Assembly (NCBI RefSeq): GCF_937870815.1
Contig: NZ_CALMZS010000212.1
Location: forward strand, 1 to 64,000
DNA from: an uncultured Brevundimonas sp.
GTDB taxonomy: Bacteria > Pseudomonadota > Alphaproteobacteria > Caulobacterales > Caulobacteraceae
Direction of reading: 5' to 3'
DNA length: 64,000 nucleotides
The number at the start of each line of letters is the position of its first letter. The stretch's first letter is position 1. A model generated the notes under the pieces. It saw nothing but the letters and a program-made list of their open reading frames with translations, was not told where the DNA came from and did no database searches. Both the position numbers and the translations under genes were made by a program. Shown here piece by piece: positions 21,063-33,533 of the stretch.

Positions 21063-21713
21063 TCAGCCCTTGGCCAGCTCGGCGTCGATCGCCTTGGACA
21101 GGTCCTCGAGGCTCGCGCCCTCGCCGCCGGGAGTGATGACCTTGACGTCGTTCACGAAAAACGTCGGCGTGCCGGTGACGCCGGCGCTCATCGCCGCCTT
21201 CGCCCGCTCTTCCGAGGCCTGCAGGGCGGCCTCGTCGGTGATGCAGTCCTGGATCCGCTGCTGGTTCATGCCCAAGCCGTTGCCGACCCGGAACAGGGTG
21301 GTCCGCGGGTCCGTCACCAGATTGCGCTGGTCGGCCATCAGCTCGTGGATGACGTTGAAGTAGTTCTCGACCCCGCCGGCGCAGCGCGCCACCAGGAAGC
21401 CGGCCACGGCGACCTCGGTCGGCGGCGTCGGCAGTTCGCGGAAGACGAAGCGAACCTTGTTGGTGTCGACGTAGGCGGCCTTGAACGCCGGCCAGGTTTC
21501 TTCCTGCCAGGTGGCGCAATGGGGGCAGGTGACCGAGGCGTATTCGACCACGGTGACCTTGGCTCCCTCAGGGGCGCCCAGGGCCATGTCGCCCTCGGCC
21601 GCCTTGCCGGCGCCGCCGCCGTTGCAGCCGGACAGCGTGACCATGGCGGCCATCGCGGCGGCGGTCATCGCCGCGCGGCGGCTCATCGCGGCGTATTTGA
21701 TCGTGGCGCTCAT
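21063..21713 (-). CDS. DsbA-like thiol oxidoreductase, predicted lipoprotein
   Basis: The start at 21713 (216 aa) has GAGGAC upstream and drops 21 codons of the track ORF. An N-terminal hydrophobic segment ends in a lipobox-like TLSGC, so the protein is probably lipid-anchored in the periplasm, unlike its soluble paralogue downstream. The active site is CPHC (VTCPHCATW) and the cis-Pro loop is GVTGTPTFFVNDV. It is a paralogue of the 20417-21055 gene; the two may act on different substrates or locations. Redox role is inferred from the CxxC motif. Confidence 0.87.
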   Translation of the reverse strand: MSATIKYAAMSRRAAMTAAAMAAMVTLSGCNGGGAGKAAEGDMALGAPEGAKVTVVEYASVTCPHCATWQEETWPAFKAAYVDTNKVRFVFRELPTPPTEVAVAGFLVARCAGGVENYFNVIHELMADQRNLVTDPRTTLFRVGNGLGMNQQRIQDCITDEAALQASEERAKAAMSAGVTGTPTFFVNDVKVITPGGEGASLEDLSKAIDAELAKG

Positions 21714-21810
21714 GGAGTGGTCCTCACTGGCACGGGGATGAAGAGCATCGCGCGATTCCCCCGGAAATGCGCGCACAGGGGTTTTCGAGAACAGAAGCGG
21801 CGAAGTTTTG

Positions 21811-22377
21811 TCAATCGCCCGCGCGATCGCGCCCCTTCTGCGGATCGGACATCACGGCGCGGCCCAGCCGCTCCAGCGGGCCCTTGAGCGGATCGGGCGC
21901 CTCGGCGAGGGCGGCCTTGAGCTCGGCCTCCTGATGCGCGCTCAGGGGGCGCGGGCCGGCGCGGGAGCGGGGCGGCGGCGGCAGGCCGACCGGCGGCTTG
22001 ACCGGCCCTTGGGCGATCCGCAGCCGGTCGACGCTGCCGGGGCCGAGGAAGAGATTGACCCGCTGCAGGATCTCCTCCGACTGATGCTGGACCAGCAGGG
22101 CCGCGGGCCCGGCCACGCGCAGCTCCAGCGTTCCACCCGCGCCGCCGCGACCCTTGGTCAGCTTCTGCGGCCGGGTCACCCGGGCGAGGCGCTCGCCGAC
22201 GATCTCGGTCCAGCGCGGCTCCAGCGCCGAGGCCCCGCGGCCGAATTTCGCGTCCAGCTCCCGGATCAGCCCCTGCAGCGCCCGCCCGGCCTTCGGGGCC
22301 GGCCGCGGGGCGGGACGGGTGCGGCGGCGCGACAGGATTTCGCGGGCCTCGGCGTCTGTGGGCAGCGTGCGGCGCAT
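21811..22377 (-). CDS. DciA-like DUF721 protein
   Basis: The start at 22377 gives 188 aa beginning MRRTLPTDAEAREI; the 504-aa track ORF runs back through mutY. The segment LIRELDAKFGRGASALEPRWTEIVGERLARVTRPQKL followed by GTLELRVAGPAALLVQHQSEEILQRVNLFLG is the DUF721 pattern, the family of the DnaB-loading protein DciA that replaces DnaC/DnaI in most bacteria. The C-terminal tail is proline-rich and lacks clear domains. It diverges from mutY with only 21 bp between the start codons. Confidence 0.82.
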   Translation of the reverse strand: MRRTLPTDAEAREILSRRRTRPAPRPAPKAGRALQGLIRELDAKFGRGASALEPRWTEIVGERLARVTRPQKLTKGRGGAGGTLELRVAGPAALLVQHQSEEILQRVNLFLGPGSVDRLRIAQGPVKPPVGLPPPPRSRAGPRPLSAHQEAELKAALAEAPDPLKGPLERLGRAVMSDPQKGRDRAGD

Positions 22378-22398
22378 TTCCGGTTTATAGCGCGGGGA

Positions 22399-23454
22399 AT
22401 GCCGCCCGTCGCCTGCCAGCCGCCCGTCCAGGTCGCCCTCGACCGGTCCGCCCTCCGGGCGGCGCTGCTGGACTGGTACGATCGTCACCGCCGCGCCCTG
22501 GCCTGGCGGGCCGGGCCGGGGTCGGATCGCCCCGATCCGTACCGGGTCTGGCTGTCCGAGGTCATGCTGCAGCAGACCACCACGGCGCACGCCACCCCCT
22601 ATTTCCAGGCCTTCACCCGCCGCTGGCCGACCGTCTCGGACCTCGCCGCCGCCGCCGACGAAGATGTCATGGCGGCCTGGGCGGGGCTGGGCTACTACGC
22701 CCGCGCCCGCAACCTGCTGGCCTGCGCCCGCGCCGTCGCCCGTGAGCACGGCGGCGTCTTTCCGGCCGCCGAGGCGGAGCTTCTCGCCCTTCCGGGGGTC
22801 GGGCCCTACACCGCCGCCGCCGTCGTCGCCATCGCCTTCGATCAACCCGCCAATGTGGTCGACGGCAATGTCGAGCGGGTCATGGCGCGGCTGTTCGCGG
22901 TCGGGACGCCGCTGCCCGCCGCCAAACCGGAACTGAAGCGGCTGGCCGCCACGCTGGTGGCCGACGACCGTCCCGGCGACTGGGCCCAGGCCCTGATGGA
23001 TCTCGGGGCCACGGTCTGCCGGCCGGGCGCGCCGATCTGCGCCCGCTGCCCGCTGGCGGACGGCTGCCTCGGCGTCCGGTCGGGACGGCCGGAGCGCTAT
23101 CCGCTCAAGACCCCGAAGGCCGAACGCCCGCACCGGCGCGGCCTCGCCTGGGTTCTCCGCGACGACCACGGGCGTGTCGCCCTGGTGCGGCGGCCCGACC
23201 GGGGCCTGCTGGGCGGCATGCTGGGGCTGCCGACGTCCGACTGGGGCGCCGCGGCGGCGCAGACGGCTCCGCCGGCCCCCGGCGACTGGGTCGCCGTCGG
23301 CGCCGTCGAACATGTGTTCACCCATTTCGCCCTGACCCTGGAGGTCCGAACCGCCACGGGCCGCGGCGATTTCCTGTGGCGGCCGCCGGTCGAGGCCCGG
23401 CAGGCCCTTCCGACGGTGTTCCGCAAGGCGCTCGACCGGGCCCTGGCCGGCTAG
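22399..23454 (+). CDS. mutY: A/G-specific adenine DNA glycosylase MutY
   Basis: MutY removes adenine mispaired with 8-oxoguanine. The ATG at 22399 gives 351 aa. Seen in order: catalytic Glu in LSEVMLQQTT, helix-hairpin-helix LPGVGPYTAAAV, catalytic Asp in VVDGNVERVM, iron-sulfur ligands C-X6-C-X2-C-X5-C (CRPGAPICARCPLADGC), then a C-terminal Nudix-like domain that checks the opposite 8-oxoG. The upstream part of the track ORF is antisense to the DUF721 gene. A REP-like element lies directly after its stop. Confidence 0.95.
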   Translation: MPPVACQPPVQVALDRSALRAALLDWYDRHRRALAWRAGPGSDRPDPYRVWLSEVMLQQTTTAHATPYFQAFTRRWPTVSDLAAAADEDVMAAWAGLGYYARARNLLACARAVAREHGGVFPAAEAELLALPGVGPYTAAAVVAIAFDQPANVVDGNVERVMARLFAVGTPLPAAKPELKRLAATLVADDRPGDWAQALMDLGATVCRPGAPICARCPLADGCLGVRSGRPERYPLKTPKAERPHRRGLAWVLRDDHGRVALVRRPDRGLLGGMLGLPTSDWGAAAAQTAPPAPGDWVAVGAVEHVFTHFALTLEVRTATGRGDFLWRPPVEARQALPTVFRKALDRALAG

Positions 23455-23468
23455 GGCGAAATCGGTTT

Positions 23469-23530
23469 AGAGCCTGATTCACGGCATCGGCGGAATCGCG
23501 AAGCGATTCCTCCTCAACCGATCAGGCTCT
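23469..23530. repeat. REP-like element, copy 1
   Basis: AGAGCCTGAT (23469-23478) and ATCAGGCTCT (23521-23530) are a perfect 10-bp inverted repeat enclosing a second hairpin, GAATCGC-GAA-GCGATTC. The sequence recurs with few changes at 44610-44671, also beside a gene end, and GAAATCGGTTT precedes both copies. The right arm overlaps the stop codon of the minus-strand glucosidase gene. Confidence 0.85.
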
Positions 23531-25676
23531 AGCGGGTCAGGCGCACGCGAAGATCGCCGTCGCGTCGCCGGGGGGCCACCACCGTCTGTCCGTTGACGCG
23601 GTCGAAGGCGAGGTCGATCACGGCCTCCCCGACCTGCAGACGGGACAGGATCAGGTGCTCGATTCCCGCGGGCATCATCGGATTGTCGATCTCGATCACC
23701 CCGGTGATGGCGTCGATGCTGACCCCCAGGGCGGCCTGCATCATCATGAACACCGACCCCGCCGCCCAGGCCTGGGGCAGGCAGGCCACCGGATAGGCGA
23801 TCGGCGGCTCGCCGGGCAGTCGCTGGAACCCGCAGAACAGCTCGGGCAGGCGCAGTTCGAAATGCGTCGCCGCCTCGTAGATTTCGTTCAGCAGCATGGC
23901 CACGGCCCGTCGCTCGCCGTAGCGCGCCATGCCGGCGGCCGCCAAGGCCGTGTCGTGCGGCCAGACGGAGCCGTCGTGGTAGCTCATCGGATTGAAGCGG
24001 GGCTGGCCGGTGGCGAGGGTGCGGAGGCCCCATCCGGAGCGGAACTCGGCCGACAGCATCCGGCGGGTGACCGCCCGGGCCCGCTCGGGACTGGGCAGGC
24101 CGCTGAACAGCAGATGGCCGGCGTTCGAGGCGATGGCCCGGCAGGGCGCGCCGTCCCCGTCCAGCGCCACGGCGTAGAACTGCTCGTCCTCCAGCCAGAA
24201 CCGCTCCTCGACGAGCGCCCGCACGGATTCGGCCTGCGCCTCCCATTCGGACGCCCCGGCCTTGCCCAGCCGGAGGCCGAGGTCGGCCATCGCCCGCCAT
24301 GCCGAGAAGGCGTAGCCCTGCACCTCCAGCAGCGCCACCGGCCCCCGCGGAAAGCGTCCGTCGCTGTGGAAGATCGAGTCCTCCGAGTCCTTCCAGCCCT
24401 GGTTGGACAGTCCGGTCTCGGCGGCGCGCTGATAGGCGATCAGGCCGTTGCCCTGGATGTCGCCATGCTCGCGCATCCAGCCCGCCGCCGCCAGCAGGTT
24501 CGGCCACAGCCGCTGGATGGTGTCCAGATCGCCGGTGCGGCGGGCGTAGGCTCCGGCCAGGGCGACGAACAGGCAGGTGGTGTCGACCCCGCCGTAGTAG
24601 CGGCCGAACGGCACCTCGCCCAGCGCCGCCATTTCGCCGCGTCGGGTCTCGTGCATGATCTTGCCGGGCGCGGAATCCTCGAAGGCCGAGGTTTCGGTCG
24701 CCTGCCGCATGGCCAGATAGGTCAGCACCCCCTTGGCCAGGGACGGGTCCAGCCACAGCAGCTGCCAGGCCGTGATGATGCCGTCCCGGCCGAACGGCGT
24801 CGAGAACCACGGCGTGCCGGCGTAGGGATACGGTCCCGTCGGCAGTTCCGTGGTCAGCAGGGCCACGTCGGCGCGCGACTGTTCCAGCCAGTCGTTGAAC
24901 CGGGGACTGCGCGGCCCCCGCAGCGAGGCGCCCCGGCGGCGGCGGGCCCGCATCGCCAGCCGGGCCTGCACCGCGTGCACCCGCCAGCGCTCTTCCGACG
25001 GGGCGTCGCAGCGATCGGCCCCGCACTCGACGTACAGGTCCAGGGTCCGGCCGCGCGGCAGGCTGAACATGAACTCGGCCCGGGACGCGCTCATCCGGGC
25101 CGGCGGCTCGGAGAAGGCCACGCAGCCGCGCCGCTCGACCCCGTCCAGGCCCATGTAGCTGAAGTTGACCCGGCGGCCGTCCGTGGTCGGGGGGCGGATC
25201 TCCCCCTTGCGCTCCCGCCGGGTTCCCCGGACCTCGAAGATGTCGGCGAAATCGGCCCCGTAGTCGACCGACAGCGGCAGCAGCACGTCCTCGATCCCGT
25301 GGTTGGCGACGCGGATGCGCTCGAACATCCGCCGCTCCCACAGGAACCGCCGGCGCTCGAGGTGCAGCACCCCGGCCGGCGCCGACTTGCCGCCCATCGG
25401 CGGCAGCGGCCGGTTGGTGGCGTGGCAGGTGAAGAAGACGTTGTCGCGCGACACCCCCGAGCTCAGCCGCGAGGGCCGGGCCCGTCCGACGCGCAGCAGC
25501 AGGCGGGACAGAATGCGGGTGTCGTTGTCGAAAAGGCCCTCGGCCCCCTCCCGCAGATCGCCCCAGCCGTCGGCCACCAGGAAGCAATCGCCGGCTTTCA
25601 ACGCCTGAAGCTGCTCGGCCGTCTCGGCTTCGCCGGTCTCCAGCGCGGTGACCTTGACCGTGTAGGCGTCGTCCAT
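23529..25676 (-). CDS. Amylo-alpha-1,6-glucosidase / glycogen debranching-type enzyme
   Basis: The 715-aa protein has an N-terminal beta-sandwich glycogen-debranching domain (LVADGWGDLREGAEGLFDNDTRILSRL to about residue 260) and an (alpha/alpha)6 glucosidase domain with YPYAGTPWFSTPFGRDGIITAWQ, GEVPFGRYYGGVDTTCLFV and FNPMSYHDGSVWPHDTALAAAG. No signal peptide is visible. The start at 25676 has a strong AGGAG. It probably hydrolyses alpha-1,6 or other alpha-glucosidic bonds in a storage or stress glycan. It forms a unit with the GT4 gene 80 bp upstream, which carries a stress-type promoter. Confidence 0.87.
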   Translation of the reverse strand: MDDAYTVKVTALETGEAETAEQLQALKAGDCFLVADGWGDLREGAEGLFDNDTRILSRLLLRVGRARPSRLSSGVSRDNVFFTCHATNRPLPPMGGKSAPAGVLHLERRRFLWERRMFERIRVANHGIEDVLLPLSVDYGADFADIFEVRGTRRERKGEIRPPTTDGRRVNFSYMGLDGVERRGCVAFSEPPARMSASRAEFMFSLPRGRTLDLYVECGADRCDAPSEERWRVHAVQARLAMRARRRRGASLRGPRSPRFNDWLEQSRADVALLTTELPTGPYPYAGTPWFSTPFGRDGIITAWQLLWLDPSLAKGVLTYLAMRQATETSAFEDSAPGKIMHETRRGEMAALGEVPFGRYYGGVDTTCLFVALAGAYARRTGDLDTIQRLWPNLLAAAGWMREHGDIQGNGLIAYQRAAETGLSNQGWKDSEDSIFHSDGRFPRGPVALLEVQGYAFSAWRAMADLGLRLGKAGASEWEAQAESVRALVEERFWLEDEQFYAVALDGDGAPCRAIASNAGHLLFSGLPSPERARAVTRRMLSAEFRSGWGLRTLATGQPRFNPMSYHDGSVWPHDTALAAAGMARYGERRAVAMLLNEIYEAATHFELRLPELFCGFQRLPGEPPIAYPVACLPQAWAAGSVFMMMQAALGVSIDAITGVIEIDNPMMPAGIEHLILSRLQVGEAVIDLAFDRVNGQTVVAPRRRDGDLRVRLTR

Positions 25677-25756
25677 CGATCTCCTCGCGAGGCTTCAGGG
25701 ACGGGCGGGCGCCGGCGACCGCCTGCTTACGGTAATGGTCGAAACGGTCCGGCGGT

Positions 25757-26869
25757 TCAGGCCAGGCCGGCGAAACTCCGGCCCTCGTGCGGCCGCAGCG
25801 GCGTCACGACGTCGTCGAGCGGGGCTTCCGCGAACGGCCGCCGGGCCAGCAGGTCGCCGTAGACGTCCAGATAGCGCCGGGCCATGGCCGTGGCCGAGAA
25901 GCGCAGTTCGAAACGCGCCCGGACGGCCTCGCGGTCCAGCTGGTGGGCGTGTGCGGCGGCGGCGATGGCCTGCTCCACGGTGTCGACCAGATAGCCCGTG
26001 GCGCCGTCCTCGACGACCTCCGGCGTGGACCCGCAGCGGAAGGCCACCACCGGGGTTCCGCAGGCCATGGCCTCGATCATCACCAGGCCGAACGGCTCGG
26101 GCCAGTCGATCGGGAACAGCAGGGCCTCGGCCCCGCCGAGGAAGGCGGACTTCTGGTGGTCGCCGATCTCGCCGACGAATTCGACCAGCGGATTGCCCTC
26201 GACCATGGGGCGGATGAAGGTCTCCCAATAGACCTTGTCGGCGGCGTCGACCTTGGCCGCCATCTTCAGCGGCTTGTTCAGCCTGGTGGCGATCTCGATG
26301 GCCCGGTCCGGTCTCTTCTCGGGCGAGATCCGCCCGAGAAAGGCGAGATAGCCCTGCGGCGCCGGCGAGAAGCGGTACAGTTCCGCCGGCATGCCGTGAT
26401 GGACGGTCGCCCTCCAGTTGGCCAGCGGCAGCGGCCGGCGCTGGTCGTCCGAGATCGACACCAGCCCGAACTCGCCCCAGTGCTCGTAGACGCCCGGCAG
26501 ATCCTTCAGGTCCAGCCGGCCGTGCAGGGTGGTGACGGTCCGGTCGGCATGGCGGGCGAAGAAGGGGAAATGGATCATGTCCGTGTGGAAGTGGATCACG
26601 TCGAACTCGTCGACGCGCTCCAGCACCTCGGACAGCATGCTCATGTGCGCCGCCAGGTCGGACTTGAGAGCGGTCGGATCCAGCCGGATCGCCTGGTCGC
26701 GCACCGGGATCAGCCGCGCCCGGGTGGCGGCGTCGGCGGCCGCGAACAGCGTGACCTCGTGGCCCAGCTCGACGAGGGCGTCGGTCAGATGCGCCACCAC
26801 GCGTTCCGTGCCGCCGTACAGCTTCGGCGGGACGGCCTCATAGAGGGGCGTGACCTGGGCGATCTTCAT
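25757..26869 (-). CDS. Family 4 glycosyltransferase
   Basis: The 370-aa protein has the GT-B layout: N-terminal MKIAQVTPLYEAVPPKLYGGTERVV, and C-terminal LGRISPEKRPDRAIEIA, LLFPIDWPEPFGLVMIEAMACGTPVVAFRCGSTPEVVEDGATGYLVD, the GT4 E-x7-E nucleotide-sugar site. No membrane helix. Donor and acceptor are not predictable. The downstream glucosidase suggests a role in making or trimming an alpha-glucan-like polymer or compatible solute. The EcfG-type promoter upstream suggests induction in the general stress response. Confidence 0.87.
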   Translation of the reverse strand: MKIAQVTPLYEAVPPKLYGGTERVVAHLTDALVELGHEVTLFAAADAATRARLIPVRDQAIRLDPTALKSDLAAHMSMLSEVLERVDEFDVIHFHTDMIHFPFFARHADRTVTTLHGRLDLKDLPGVYEHWGEFGLVSISDDQRRPLPLANWRATVHHGMPAELYRFSPAPQGYLAFLGRISPEKRPDRAIEIATRLNKPLKMAAKVDAADKVYWETFIRPMVEGNPLVEFVGEIGDHQKSAFLGGAEALLFPIDWPEPFGLVMIEAMACGTPVVAFRCGSTPEVVEDGATGYLVDTVEQAIAAAAHAHQLDREAVRARFELRFSATAMARRYLDVYGDLLARRPFAEAPLDDVVTPLRPHEGRSFAGLA

Positions 26870-26908
26870 GGCGCGCGCTCTCGATGCCGGAAATCGGACA
26901 TCGGGAGT

Positions 26909-26933
26909 AACCTTCGCAGCTGCGAAGAGTTCC
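26909..26933 (-). promoter_or_regulatory. Candidate EcfG (sigma-T) general stress promoter
   Basis: Read on the minus strand: GGAAC (26933-26929), a 16-nt spacer, then GGTT (26912-26909). The alphaproteobacterial general stress sigma factor consensus is GGAAC-N16/17-CGTT, so only one base differs. The site ends 40 bp before the GT4 start codon. A perfect 16-bp palindrome CTTCGCAGCTGCGAAG (26912-26927) occupies the spacer and may be an operator. Confidence 0.6.
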
Positions 26934-26991
26934 TCGCATACGGCCGATTTTTCGGACGCTTCTACCGGGGTTTACAGCGTTACAGGAGCGG

Positions 26992-28526
<1,535 letters not shown>

Positions 28527-28530
<4 letters not shown>

Positions 28531-28856
28531 GCGCCATGAACTACAAGGGCTACAGCGCCCGCATCGAGTACGACGATGCGGACGAAATCTTCTTCGGCCG
28601 GATCGCGGGGATCACCGATGGCGTGAGTTTCCACGCCGACACCGTGAAGGATCTCAAGGCCGCCTTCCATGAGGCGGTGGACGACTACATCCGGACCTGC
28701 GCCGCGATCGGCAAACCGCCTCAGAAATCCTACTCGGGCCAGTTGATGCTCCGCGTCTCGCCCGAGGTTCACGCCGCCGCCGCCCGCGCCGCCGAACTCT
28801 CCGGCAAAAGCCTCAATGCCTGGGGCGAGGAAGCCCTGAAGCAGGCGGCGGCGTGA
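28527..28856 (+). CDS. hicB: HicB-family antitoxin
   Basis: The 109-aa protein begins MSAMNYKGYSARIEYDDADEIFFGRIAGITDGVSFHADTVKDLKAAFHEAVDDYI, the degenerate RNase H fold of HicB that covers the toxin. The C-terminal part (SGQLMLRVSPEVHAAAARAAELSGKSLNAWGEEAL) is a ribbon-helix-helix DNA-binding domain expected to repress the operon. The start at 28527 overlaps the hicA stop; the 219-aa track ORF is an unsupported extension through hicA. Confidence 0.9.
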
Positions 28857-28899
28857 ACCAGAGTTGACGGGTCCAGATCTATGAACCACAGTGGACGCT

Positions 28900-29208
28900 A
28901 TGGTCGAGGTGATCCGCAGTCGCGTGTTCGCCCGGTGGCTGGACGGGCTCAGGGACCGGCGGGCCGCCGCCCGCATCATCGTCCGGGTCGAGCGTCTCGG
29001 CCTCGGCCAACTCGGCGACCACAAATCGGTCGGCGGCGGCGTGACGGAACTGCGGATCGACTACGGCCCGGGCTATCGCGTCTATCTGCTCCGGCGCGGC
29101 GGTCGGCTGATCGTCCTGCTCGGCGGCGGCGACAAATCATCCCAGGCCAGGGACATCGCCGCGGCCCACGCCATGGCCGCGGCCTTCAAGGAGAATTACG
29201 ATGACTGA
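28900..29208 (+). CDS. RelE/ParE-type addiction module killer protein (HigB-like)
   Basis: The product of about 102 aa starts MVEVIRSRVFARWLDGLRDRRAAARIIVRVERL and continues with LGDHKSVGGGVTELRIDYGPGYRVYLLRRGGRLIVLLGGGDKSSQARDIAAA. This closely follows the TIGR02683 killer protein family, a RelE/ParE-fold toxin probably acting on translating mRNA. The ATG at 28900 was chosen over GTG 28891 because the family begins at MxEV; no strong ribosome site is visible for either. The start lies 43 bp after hicB, and the end overlaps the antitoxin gene by 8 bases. Confidence 0.85.
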   Translation: MVEVIRSRVFARWLDGLRDRRAAARIIVRVERLGLGQLGDHKSVGGGVTELRIDYGPGYRVYLLRRGGRLIVLLGGGDKSSQARDIAAAHAMAAAFKENYDD

Positions 29209-29494
29209 CTACGCCCCCTTCGACGCCGCCGAGCATCTGAAGACCGATCAGGACATCGCCACCTATCTGGAGGCGGTTCTGGCCGAGGTCGAGGCCACCG
29301 ACGACGTAAGCTATTTCGCCCATGCCCTCGGCGTGGTCGCCCGCACCCGCAACATGAGCCAGCTCGCGCGGGACGCCCGGATGTCGCGCGAAGGGCTCTA
29401 CAAGGCCCTGTCCAGCGACGGCAACCCCTCCTTCGCCTCGATCCTGAAGATCACCCGTTCGCTGGGCCTGCGCCTGACGTTCGAGCCGGCCTGA
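29201..29494 (+). CDS. Addiction module antidote protein (HigA-like, XRE-type)
   Basis: The 97-aa protein has the TIGR02684 antidote pattern: YAPFDAAEHLKTDQDIATYLEAVLAEVEATDDVSYFAHALGVVARTRNMSQLARDARMSREGLYKALSSDGNPSFASILKITRSLGLRLTF. The second half is a helix-turn-helix expected to bind the promoter. It partners the overlapping upstream toxin gene. With hicAB this makes two toxin-antitoxin modules in 1.2 kb between ccrM and ppdK. A 128-bp spacer without recognised features leads to ppdK. Confidence 0.87.
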   Translation: MTDYAPFDAAEHLKTDQDIATYLEAVLAEVEATDDVSYFAHALGVVARTRNMSQLARDARMSREGLYKALSSDGNPSFASILKITRSLGLRLTFEPA

Positions 29495-29622
29495 GATCGT
29501 CGGATCTTCCATCCGCGTCTTTCAGAAGAGCGACATCACGGTTTGTTACGACCCCGGCCTCGCCTTCGCGGGCGCAGCACGTTAGTCAGGCCGGACGAAA
29601 CGACAGGCTCAGGGGCTACGGG

Positions 29623-32313
<2,691 letters not shown>

Positions 32314-32460
32314 AAACCGGAGCGCCAAAATAAGGTCACGATGAAGTCATCATTGACGTAGCGGCGTCTGTGCCAGTCCGCGCACAGTCGACGGCAAGTC
32401 GAATTTCAGGTCTGGAACAGGAGGGCGCGAGGACCATTTGTGTTCACGCTGGGTGGGGCT

Positions 32461-32479
32461 GGTGACCGTAGAAGTCACC
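32461..32479 (+). other. Short hairpin in the leader of the barrel gene
   Basis: GGTGAC-CGTAGAA-GTCACC forms a 6-bp stem 23 bases before the start codon at 32502. It could stabilise the mRNA or modulate translation. The 188-bp spacer it belongs to shows no other clear signal; a TTGACG at about 32353 has no good -10 partner. Confidence 0.4.
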
Positions 32480-32501
32480 ACATCTAGAGGATGCAGACAC
32501 A

Positions 32502-33026
32502 ATGCGTAATGTTCTTCTCGCGACCGCTGTTCTTACTCTCGCCGCCGGGCCCGCCCTGGCCCAGGATCCCGGTCGGGTGACCGGCTCGCTCGGCTACACC
32601 CATCTGGAGGCCGACGACGCCAAGCTCGGGGCGATCACCGGCCGTCTCGGCTACGACTTCACCCGCAATTTCGGCGTCGAGGGCGAAGCCTCGGTCGGCG
32701 TCCGCGACGACGACGTCACCGTCGCCGGCGTCGACGGCTCGATCGAGCACGAGTACGACGCCGCCGTTTACGGCGTCGCCAAACTGCCCGTGTCCGAGAA
32801 CCTCGAACTGTTCGGCCGCGTCGGCTATGGCACGACCTCGGTCAAGGCCGACGTCGCCGGCTTTACGGCTGTGGAGGACGGCGAGAGCGTCAACTACGGG
32901 GCCGGCGCCAACTGGTATTTCGACGGCCGCAACGGCCTGCGCGCCGACTGGACCCGCCGCGACTTCCAGGACGACGGCGGCGCCGAGGTCGACACCTACG
33001 GCCTCAGCTACGTCCGCCGTTTCTAG
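32502..33026 (+). CDS. Outer membrane beta-barrel protein
   Basis: The 174-aa precursor has a signal peptide (MRNVLLATAVLTLAAGPALAQ) and then alternating strands such as GRVTGSLGYTHLEAD, ITGRLGYDFTRNFGVEGEASVGVRD, YDAAVYGVAKLPVSENLELFGRVGYGT and VNYGAGANWYFDGRNGLRADWTRRDFQ, ending in the C-terminal phenylalanine (SYVRRF) recognised by the BAM complex. This fits an eight-stranded OmpA-like porin-family barrel. The function is unknown. Its own leader hairpin and a strong terminator suggest a monocistronic gene. Confidence 0.86.
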   Translation: MRNVLLATAVLTLAAGPALAQDPGRVTGSLGYTHLEADDAKLGAITGRLGYDFTRNFGVEGEASVGVRDDDVTVAGVDGSIEHEYDAAVYGVAKLPVSENLELFGRVGYGTTSVKADVAGFTAVEDGESVNYGAGANWYFDGRNGLRADWTRRDFQDDGGAEVDTYGLSYVRRF

Positions 33027-33082
33027 AATCTGCCGCTGCAACCGTTAGATCGCGGTTGGACAACCGCCCTGTCCAGAACAGC

Positions 33083-33112
33083 AAGGCCCGCGACCCTCCG
33101 GTCGCGGGCCTT
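33083..33112 (+). terminator. Terminator of the barrel gene
   Basis: AAGGCCCGCGACC and GGTCGCGGGCCTT form a perfect 13-bp stem with a CTCC loop. There is no long U-run, only the TT that closes the stem, but the stem is very stable and sits 57 bp after the stop. Confidence 0.8.
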
Positions 33113-33140
33113 CGCCACGCCCCTCCCGGGGGGACTGCCG

Positions 33141-33404
33141 TCAGGCCACGCCGGGCTGCAGGGCCCAACGCATCGATCCCTCCCCGAACGGCCTGAAGAA
33201 CAGGTCGCGATATCGCTCGAACACCTCCACGATGCGGCTGGCGAGGTCCTGCGCGACCGTCTCGCCGCGCTGGCGTTTCATCGCCGCGACGCACTGGACC
33301 ACGTCCTTCTGGTGGGCGGAGCCGCCCATGCGTTTGAGCACGGCGGCGACATCCTGCGCCAGCGGATCAATCTGCATTGCCCATGGATTGGTGTTCTGAG
33401 TCAT
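33141..33404 (-). CDS. Hypothetical protein, 87 aa
   Basis: I do not recognise this protein. With the start at 33404 it reads MTQNTNPWAMQIDPLAQDVAAVLKRMGGSAHQKDVVQCVAAMKRQRGETVAQDLASRIVEVFERYRDLFFRPFGEGSMRWALQPGVA. It is soluble and helical; the middle (AAVLKRMGGSAHQKDVVQCVAAMKR) could be a winged-helix-like DNA-binding unit. The composition is that of a real protein rather than a shadow, and the gene sits between a terminator and a divergent lipoprotein gene. Confidence 0.65.
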   Translation of the reverse strand: MTQNTNPWAMQIDPLAQDVAAVLKRMGGSAHQKDVVQCVAAMKRQRGETVAQDLASRIVEVFERYRDLFFRPFGEGSMRWALQPGVA

Positions 33405-33533
33405 CCGGGACACCCCATTGTTTCTCGACACAGAAGAACGGGTCGCAAATACTGGCGAGGGATGCAAGCGTGGCCGCGAATTCGTGATCGGGGCGAGTGT
33501 GGAGCCAACGGACCGCGGCCGCGTTTCCCTTCC

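Noticed and set aside
32414-32438. GGAAC-N16-CATT before the outer membrane barrel gene
   Set aside because: The -10 lacks GTT, so it does not meet the EcfG consensus.
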